Shown here: piece by piece, positions 8,809-14,614 of the stretch
How positions within the stretch are numbered: position 1 is the first letter of the stretch
Layout: each line of letters opens with the position of its first letter
Origin: Cudoniella acicularis
Lineage: Eukaryota > Ascomycota > Leotiomycetes > Helotiales > Helotiaceae
Reading direction: 5' to 3'
Assembly: GCA_013054445.1 (NCBI GenBank)
Contig: JAAMPI010001424.1
Span: forward strand, 1 to 14,614
Length of the DNA stretch: 14,614 nucleotides
The notes under the pieces: generated by a model
The model's database searches: none
Told to the model about the DNA's origin: nothing
Seen by the model: the letters and a program-made list of their open reading frames with translations, nothing else
Translations under genes and position numbers: made by a program

Positions 8809-9576
8809 ACTAATGCGGGGTCTTCTAATTTTGGTAGAAATTTCTGGGATTGCACTGCATCTCAGCTCGCGAAATCCCAATTTTAACCGCCCTTACCCAG
8901 CCTTGAACTTGTTTTTGAATGCGAACCCCGTTGTACTCCCCCCATCTCCAGATGGCATTCTACGCGCCTTGTTAACATTGAAAGCGTCAAATCTCGATAT
9001 TACGCCCTTTTCTTCCACGCTTGTTTGGGGTGAACCTGGATGCCCAACCCTTCAATTTCCCCTAATACACCCAATGACTTTCTCCCCACTTCTGCACATG
9101 TTCGAGTTTCGCGATATGGAATCATAATTCTTTCATGAGCTCTCTCGGTAAGAATTAGTCTTGGGGTAAAAAGTGGGGGTTGATCTGTTTGATCTACATA
9201 GAAAGCATTAATAGCGAGGTTAGGAACATCGTGCAAGTGGCGCATTCTGACCCAAGAATATCTCAAAGCTGCTTCTTCAATCGAGCGCCAATCGCCATCG
9301 AGTGGAGGCTGACTCCTTAATCAAGGGTCTTAGAGCCGGTTGCCCCCAAATTCTCTATTACCTTTCGAGGTGCCCCAAAGTCAGCCGCAGTCCAAGAAGT
9401 GCAGCCTGAAAAACCCGATAGCTTCCTCCAGCCTTCTATTGTGCTACTGGTTGCCTCACAGGAAGTACTCTAGGTATATGGTTGAAGGGTTACAACCTAT
9501 TTACTACCATCAGCGTGCTGTCTCTTTGGAGCTTTTAAATTAGCCATTCCCCTTACAATTTTATTTGACTTCCACA
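8809..9576. other. Intergenic region with a possible coding remnant
   Basis: No complete gene is seen. The plus-strand ORF starting at 8729 is an out-of-frame shadow of the last exon of the unknown gene. A minus-strand open frame at 9320-9000 is listed separately. The stretch before 9577 is AT-rich and presumably carries the promoter of the next gene. Confidence 0.45.
9000..9320 (-). pseudogene. Possible coding remnant or exon, unknown
   Basis: A minus-strand frame is open for 106 codons after a TGA near 9323. Its first part reads like real protein (LDGDWRSIEEAALRYSWV, then an aliphatic and Pro-rich stretch with HERIMIPYRETRTC), but I cannot assign a family. The first ATG is internal, at 9245, and no convincing intron links it to flanking exons. 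It may be an exon of an unresolved gene, a decayed fragment, or chance. Confidence 0.25.
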
Positions 9577-10364
9577 ATGTCCTCATATCCGATTCATGAA
9601 GGTCTTCAATTCAAGACTCGTCCTTCAGTGATATACAATGCGCCTGAATTCTACCAGCCTGAAAAAGAATTCGTAAGGATGGTCGACTCATCTCACCAGG
9701 AAGTGTCTCCCGTTTCCCCTCCTAAGGAGGCCCTTCCTGATACCGATAAAAGAAGGTATACGTTTGGTATTCGCCGTCGGTTATTCTGGACTTTGTGGGG
9801 TGTTTTCGGCAGTATCGTGATTATTGCGTTAATATGCGGAGTTGTATTATTATCTCACAAAGCTTCTCAAGCATCAAACAAAAGGTATGCTTTCCATTGT
9901 TATGCTTATTGCAGGAATTAACTCTTCGCAGTACTTCGGCCGCATCACCAGCAACTGAGGCATCGAATGTGCCGCAAACCTCGATTCTTTCAGTCACCAC
10001 CAACACACTAAATTCTCAAACCCCAACACCGACATCATCTCTCACCACAACTACCTCTTCTCTCAACCTTGCCATAGCCGCAACCTCATCCGCGCAAACT
10101 ACAACCCTACCTTCCATCCTCGCCACCCTTGCCATACCCCTATCCGCTTGTACAACGGCCGCGACCCTCGCAGCCTGCAATAGCACCGACTGCTCCGGCT
10201 TCAACAGTCAGTATTCACCGTATGGACAATGCACCGAGGGGCCTAATAAAGGATGTCCTTGTCAGACGCTTTGTGGACTTATTCTAGGGCCTTGTACGGG
10301 GTGTGGTGGTGTCAATGGGACATGTTTTACAACGGAATATATGGGGTGTGGGTGTACTTTTTAG
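9577..10364 (+). CDS. Type II membrane protein with 12-cysteine extracellular end
   Basis: Exons 9577-9884 and 9932-10364 give 246 residues. The intron (9885-9931, 47 nt) is GTATGC...TTCGCAG with an ATTAAC branch-like site. The ATG follows CACA, a good fungal context. Residues 1-68 are hydrophilic and end in a basic cluster (RRYTFGIRRR). Residues 71-92 form one strong membrane helix. With basic residues on the N-side and no signal peptide, the N-terminus should be cytosolic. Residues 103-165 are a Ser/Thr/Ala-rich stem, likely O-glycosylated. The last 75 or so residues hold 12 cysteines, including CPC, GCGG and a terminal GCGC motif, enough for six disulfides. I know this general layout from fungal surface proteins but recognise no named family or function. 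Confidence 0.82.
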
Positions 10365-10711
10365 AGTTGATGGGTTGGCCATAAGGATGTGGTTTCTAAT
10401 GCTGGAAAAAAATAAGGTGAGGACGTATTGATGGAGTAAAAGAAAGACTACAAATGTTAGTCGCAATATATTCCTTTGCCTTTTGCGCAACTTGTTATTA
10501 TACGAACTAAATTGTGTACTATAGCTAGCGCCTTTTTTCCACTGGTGTTTTATAACTTTTCAATAAAATATCTAAATTTCAATTTCAATTTATTTCTTTA
10601 TGCTCAAAGATCCTTCAAGAGTTCGGCTTTCCATGCCTACTCTACTCTACACCGGAGACAACAGAATGGCTCACTGAGCGGGAGGGACACGGCAAGCTGA
10701 TGATCTTCCTC
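10365..10711. other. 3' flank between convergent genes, AT-rich
   Basis: The type II membrane-protein gene and the HET/ankyrin relic point towards each other here. The stretch from 10440 to 10620 is AT-rich and contains AATAAA-like motifs near 10563, suitable for polyadenylation. No gene is seen. Confidence 0.5.
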
Positions 10712-11281
10712 TCATGATGAAGCCTCCGCAGTACGTCCAAGCTCGACCAGCATCTGGATGAAAGTCGTTTGTCCTCTCTCAGCTGCGTCAAACTTTGCCC
10801 ACAGAAGAACCCCAAAATAATGAGTATCATCCCGTTTGAGTCTAGAAAATTCTTCGAGTAAGGATCGAACAACGCCCTCTTGCCCACTCTTAGCTGCGTA
10901 TGATAGCAAGTTGGTCCACCTTAAAGGAGTTAATTCGAACGCGGCACCAAAATCGAGTAGTATCTTGACCACGGCTTCAAATCCGCCTTCCGCTGCCCAG
11001 GATAGTGGCGTCCGTATGTGTTGATCCTTGCACCCAAGTGACCCAATATCGGCCCCGTTCAAAAGCAGAAGCTGGACGATCGCCAGATGCCCGTTCTTTG
11101 CTGCCCGCTGGAGGGGTGACGCGCAGTCTGAGTCAACTTTCGAATTTACTTCGATTCCCCTCATCTCTAGCAGTAGCTTGACATCTTCCAATCCCTTCTT
11201 AGATGCAATTCTGAGTAACTCGCTGTTTACTAAATTCAGGCTCAGTAAGAACTGTGGCCATGTCCCTTCCTGGAACCTCAA
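10712..11281 (-). other. Still-open ankyrin repeat segment of the HET relic
   Basis: A minus-strand frame of 189 codons is open from 11281 to a TGA at 10714-10712. It begins with the family's WPQFLLSLN block and carries about four ankyrin-type helical repeats. Clear ones are SPLQRAAKNGHLAIVQLLLL and TPLSWAAEGGFEAVVKILL, followed by two divergent units. The first in-frame ATG is internal (11164), which would give 150 residues. There is no stop or frameshift here, in contrast to the HET half. Confidence 0.7.
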
Positions 11282-12340
11282 TGAAACTTGTGATATGGAT
11301 TATCTTCATTTGATTCGGATAGTAAGAATAATCTAGTGTCCTAGATCACCCGTTGCAACGATTTCGTGTAATCCGGAACTAATATGCTACTGCTGTGTGC
11401 ATCTGAAGATATATCCAGTAAAGCATAGATAAGATCCCGCTCATAAGTCGCTTGGCTTTCATGAAATTTAAATAATAGAGTCTGAAGGCTACGCCTTTGG
11501 CCCCACCAAGACTCTTTCCGCGAGAAGCCTGGCATTATGTCGAGAGCGGCTTGGAAATGGGGCGGGGGTCGAAATCCTAGCAGAGACGGAGCCTGAGCGA
11601 AAATTCGGCAGGAAATAGACTTTTGACCATAGAGGACCTAGAAAATCGCGGGGTTAATATTACTTAGTAAGTCTGATTGAATTTGAATAGCTTAAAATCT
11701 GTGAGACACTCGGAAGGCAAAATGATAAAGGGGCCAAAGATTGGAAGAGATTTAAAAGCAAAACATGAAATCGAGAATATGCATACTTTAGCGACTCGAG
11801 CATTAGCAACTTCTTGTAAGATCCAAATTCTTCGAAACCAAGGTCAACTTAGCATGAAGGCCACTCCTTCGCGCTGCGCAGTCAAGTGTATTTTTTCGAA
11901 TCGTAGTCTAGCTAGGGCCAGACTTCTCCAATCGCCTCCGGTGTTACCAGCTAGTTTCTTCATAAAATCCATTGTGAGGTCGCTCTCTTCTGTTGCCTCG
12001 CCTAACCACACCAAAACATATTCAGCCTCGTTGAATATCTTACCCATTTGCTTAACTTGATGTCCCTTCTCTGCATCGTTCTTCTGATCAATACACACAG
12101 CATCGATCCACAGAATTCAGTCCCCTCTTTCAAGACGTAAATTTCAAGCGCCTCAAGTAGGTTTGAGGTGACGTGCATTGTTTTGTTATCGACCACAATG
12201 CTTCCTGTTTTTTTGCTGTTTCCCTAGGTATATGACAAGGCATCATAGGGTATGCCATCTTCGCATTTATAAACAAATCAGTAGGGTCCTTTCAAAGATA
12301 TTTCAGAAGCCGAGCCCTGATTGTCCAAGCCATTCAGGGG
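10712..12340 (-). pseudogene. Degraded HET-domain (HET-6 type) plus ankyrin repeat gene
   Basis: On the minus strand, read with frameshifts, the order is a HET N-terminus, the HET core, a HET-6-type C-terminal region and ankyrin repeats. Recognisable blocks are YDALSYT (12247-12227), VVDNKTMHVTSNLLEAL, LWIDAVCIDQ (near 12115), KQMGKIFNEAEYVLVWLGEA, PWFRRIWILQEVANAR (near 11840) and ERDLIYALLDISSDA (near 11430). HET proteins trigger cell death after fusion of unlike hyphae. Breaks: an in-frame TGA near 12290; TAG where the motif normally has Trp (12226-12224); a frameshift near 12115; TGA at 11846-11844 where the family has Arg before PW; TAG at 11343-11341; a frameshift near 11285. An intron at 11786-11638 (149 nt, GTATGC...TCTAG) is still recognisable. 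Several of these stops fit C-to-T change. The gene cannot make a full HET protein. Confidence 0.85.
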
Positions 12341-14319
12341 AATTCTGCTCGACTATTGACAAAATACTCCCAGAAGCTCGACTCTCGAATGAACGAAGTA
12401 TCAGGCGCAGAATATTCATACCTCTATAGGCGAGTTAGTGTGGACTTTAAAAGATGTTTAGGAGCTGAGGAGTCAAGGTCTGAATCTTGGAGTCATTTAG
12501 AGATAGTTTGCTGCTCTCAAGACCTGTTTCGACATCTCCGATGATAAAAATCACAGTTAATAGGTGAGGTAAACGCACTAGTTGATATATCCCTCAAACA
12601 ACTCGCACCAAATTTCGTCCGTAAAGTTTCCTTGGAGAAGTCGAATCAACCGAATGGCAGGCCCATTGAGGTCGATCAGTCGGTATTCGTAAATCTTACT
12701 TATGATTAGGCCAACGGGCTTTAAACTTAGGTTCAGTCTTATTTGGTAACCCCGGGTTCTTCTTTTAATCTCTCAAGCAATTTGGGACATGGAGTATTGA
12801 GATTTGATGTTAATCAGAATCCCAGAGCCTCACTAAGGTTACATGGGGCGATATCCGGGGCTGTCGTGATATTGAATGAACGCCAAAAGGGTAGGCAAAA
12901 TCCGTCGAAGTCCAGACTTTGAAGCGTGTTGGTTTCTCTTCAGCTCGGCGAGGCTGGCAGACGGATTTTGGGTTGTGGCTGTGACTGCAGGAGCCACGTC
13001 GAATCTGCATGTAACTCTTTCATTGGCTACAATAACTCACTAGGCTCTCAGCTAGGCTCTGGAGTCTAATCGAAAATTTAATTACCCTAAATTATTGTAC
13101 ATGTGAAAACGAGTTCCAGGGAAATCGACCGGGGTGTAGTACCTAAGTATTTTTAACTACCCTTGTGCAATTCCGACGTCCCCGCTCCCTCTGGCCTAAT
13201 GGCGATATAGCTTTCGTAGATATTTCAGTGACTATCTTCTACGTTATTGAATTCATCAATTACTATGAAGTCTTATAACTACTTCCCTTAGTTCCTATAT
13301 GACGGAAATGCTTTTCAAATATGTTTTTGATCCTTAGAATTAGCGGCAAGTTCGCCAAATTATAGTTGTACGGACTTCTATGCTCTGAAAATGCACAAAA
13401 CACTTTCAAGTAATTTCTTCATGTAGATCATTATTGCAATGAGAATGAATTAACCCCGATTCAATTTACCGTCTTATCACAAATCCTCAATTATCGAAAA
13501 CTTTAACCTTGTGGTTATTTGATACCTTTCAAGTGTTTTGAGCGACTTTGTGAGCCAGAATGGCGATAGCGCCATCGTTCGCTAAACTACAGGGACTTGT
13601 ACCCTGAACTTGCGGCCCCGGCGCGCGATTTTTTTTTTTATGCTTATTAATTGAAAAGCTGCTATGTAGCTACAGAAATCTGGTGCCCGTGAAATTAGGA
13701 ATTTTTTAAATCACTATTCAGTTGATTGCTGTTAGAAAATGGGTTATTTGGTGGCGCAAGATAATGCCGACTGCTCCCTGTTCCTCACTAACTCGTAAGC
13801 TCTAGGGCTCACTCCCTGTAAATTAGCGAGTGGCCCTTCAAAATTAGCATATCTTCCTCTTTTTCGAGTGCTACTCCATTCTTAACATTTTTAATTTCGT
13901 TGAGCAGAGCTGAAGTATCTATGGTTTAAGAATTAAGTATTTCAAGGTTCATATTTCGCGATCTCAATTGCTGTTGTTGTGCAGCATATGATGCAAATGT
14001 TTCTTCTCTCGAGGGGTTCCGTTGCCAAGCAAGATCACTTCAAATACTAAAAGTAACAATGAGATATTTTTCAGTATTGAAAGAACTGCCCTTATCTGTT
14101 GACTCAAAAATCTTATTTTGTTAAGTTTCAAATTGTACGAAGGGTTGCAAGTCTGTGGATTTGTCAAGTGATTATTGCGCAGTCCGGTATGAATAACGGG
14201 CTATCTTACAGTGTGGAGTGCGCTGTAATTTTAGCGATCCGCACCCTGGAACACAGGGAGTGTTGCGCCACGGCAGCAACGCACTTTAATTCAGACGAGT
14301 ATCAGCTCTTTTAAGACCT
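12341..14319. other. AT-rich, gene-poor DNA with no intact gene
   Basis: Nearly 2 kb with no ORF above about 85 codons and frequent stops in all frames. A less AT-rich island at about 12820-13010 is open in one minus frame for 66 codons but shows no domain. Around 13555-13640 there are two small inverted repeats (ATGGCG-ATAG-CGCCAT at 13560-13575, and CAGGG...CCCTG just after), a GC-rich patch and a T-run. It reads as decayed repeat DNA. No tRNA B-box was found by eye. Confidence 0.5.
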
Positions 14320-14614
14320 AAGAAACTAATTAATCAAGTAAAATCCCTCTATTTATCCAGAATCCTAGTTGTGGCTTAAAATAAAATGCATCTTACGAAC
14401 CTACTAACAGAAGTCCGTGCGTTTAGGGCATCAACAATATAATCTATTAATTAATTACCTATAGACCACCTAGAACGCTTAACTAAATCATAAACCCAAT
14501 ACTCTTGCTTCTCAATTAACCTATTAATCTATTCTTATAGGATTTTATCCTATTCCTCCTATACTATAGCTTGCATTTCAGCCTTATTTGTAGGCTGCCT
14601 TTCCCGCCTATAAA
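14320..14614 (-). pseudogene. Stop-riddled coding relic, coiled-coil-like, running off the right edge
   Basis: One minus-strand frame starting at the edge reads as plausible protein (for example INRLIEKQEYWVYDLVKRSR at about 14528-14469, and IDYIVDALNART soon after). It is interrupted by TAG at 14561-14559 and 14552-14550, TAA at 14537-14535, TAG at 14531-14529, and TAA at 14453-14451 and 14378-14376. The first five fall in a Glu/Lys/Gln-rich helical context and are what CAG or CAA would become by C-to-T change before A. This is the signature of RIP-type decay. The family is unknown; a repetitive element is likely. Confidence 0.5.

Noticed and set aside
8729..9127. Plus-strand ORF of 132 codons
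   Set aside because: Its start lies out of frame within the last exon of the unknown membrane-anchored gene; the remainder lacks a recognisable domain.
11677..12060. Plus-strand ORF of 127 codons
   Set aside because: Antisense to recognisable HET blocks on the minus strand.
13600..13640. GC-rich patch followed by a T-run as a Pol III terminator or small RNA gene
   Set aside because: No A/B boxes or stable fold that I could support; only the composition is odd.

Overview
The window looks like nuclear DNA of a filamentous ascomycete (Pezizomycotina). The reasons are: genes with several very short introns (about 40-60 nt) carrying CTAAC/CTGAC-type branch sites, a HET-6-type heterokaryon-incompatibility gene fused to ankyrin repeats, and relics whose stop codons fit C-to-T decay at CpA (RIP-like). 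The general feel is Leotiomycetes-like, but that is an impression. There are no tRNA, rRNA, CRISPR or bacterial features that I can see.

Layout. (1) 1-2399, minus: the main part of a three-exon gene for a single-pass membrane protein with signal peptide, Cys-rich ectodomain, Ser/Thr-rich stem, one membrane helix and a cytosolic tail of at least 480 residues that runs off the left edge. (2) 2400-5684: about 3.3 kb with no secure gene. It holds a long upstream ORF on the minus strand and two weak small spliced candidates on the plus strand (3239-3673 and 4919-5119). (3) 5685-7487, minus: a complete four-exon AFG1-type mitochondrial AAA ATPase, including a GC-AG intron. (4) 7488-7764: a short divergent promoter with a perfect inverted repeat containing CGG-N8-CCG. 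(5) 7765-8808, plus: a three-exon gene of unknown function with an N-terminal membrane anchor. (6) 9577-10364, plus: a two-exon gene for a type II membrane protein with a 12-cysteine extracellular end. (7) 10712-12340, minus: a degraded HET-domain/ankyrin gene. (8) 12341-14614: AT-rich, gene-free DNA with a stop-riddled coding relic at the right edge.

The genes do not form one pathway. The left two thirds is an ordinary gene-bearing region: a housekeeping mitochondrial quality-control gene, a divergent unknown, and two unrelated membrane-anchored Cys-rich surface proteins of opposite topology. The right third is a decayed, accessory-type compartment. I did not find a convincing new multi-gene system. 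The points most worth a second look are the noncanonical intron in AFG1, possible intron-retention isoforms of the surface receptor-like protein, the nonsense mutation inside the HET signature with a still-open ankyrin end, and the relic at the right edge.
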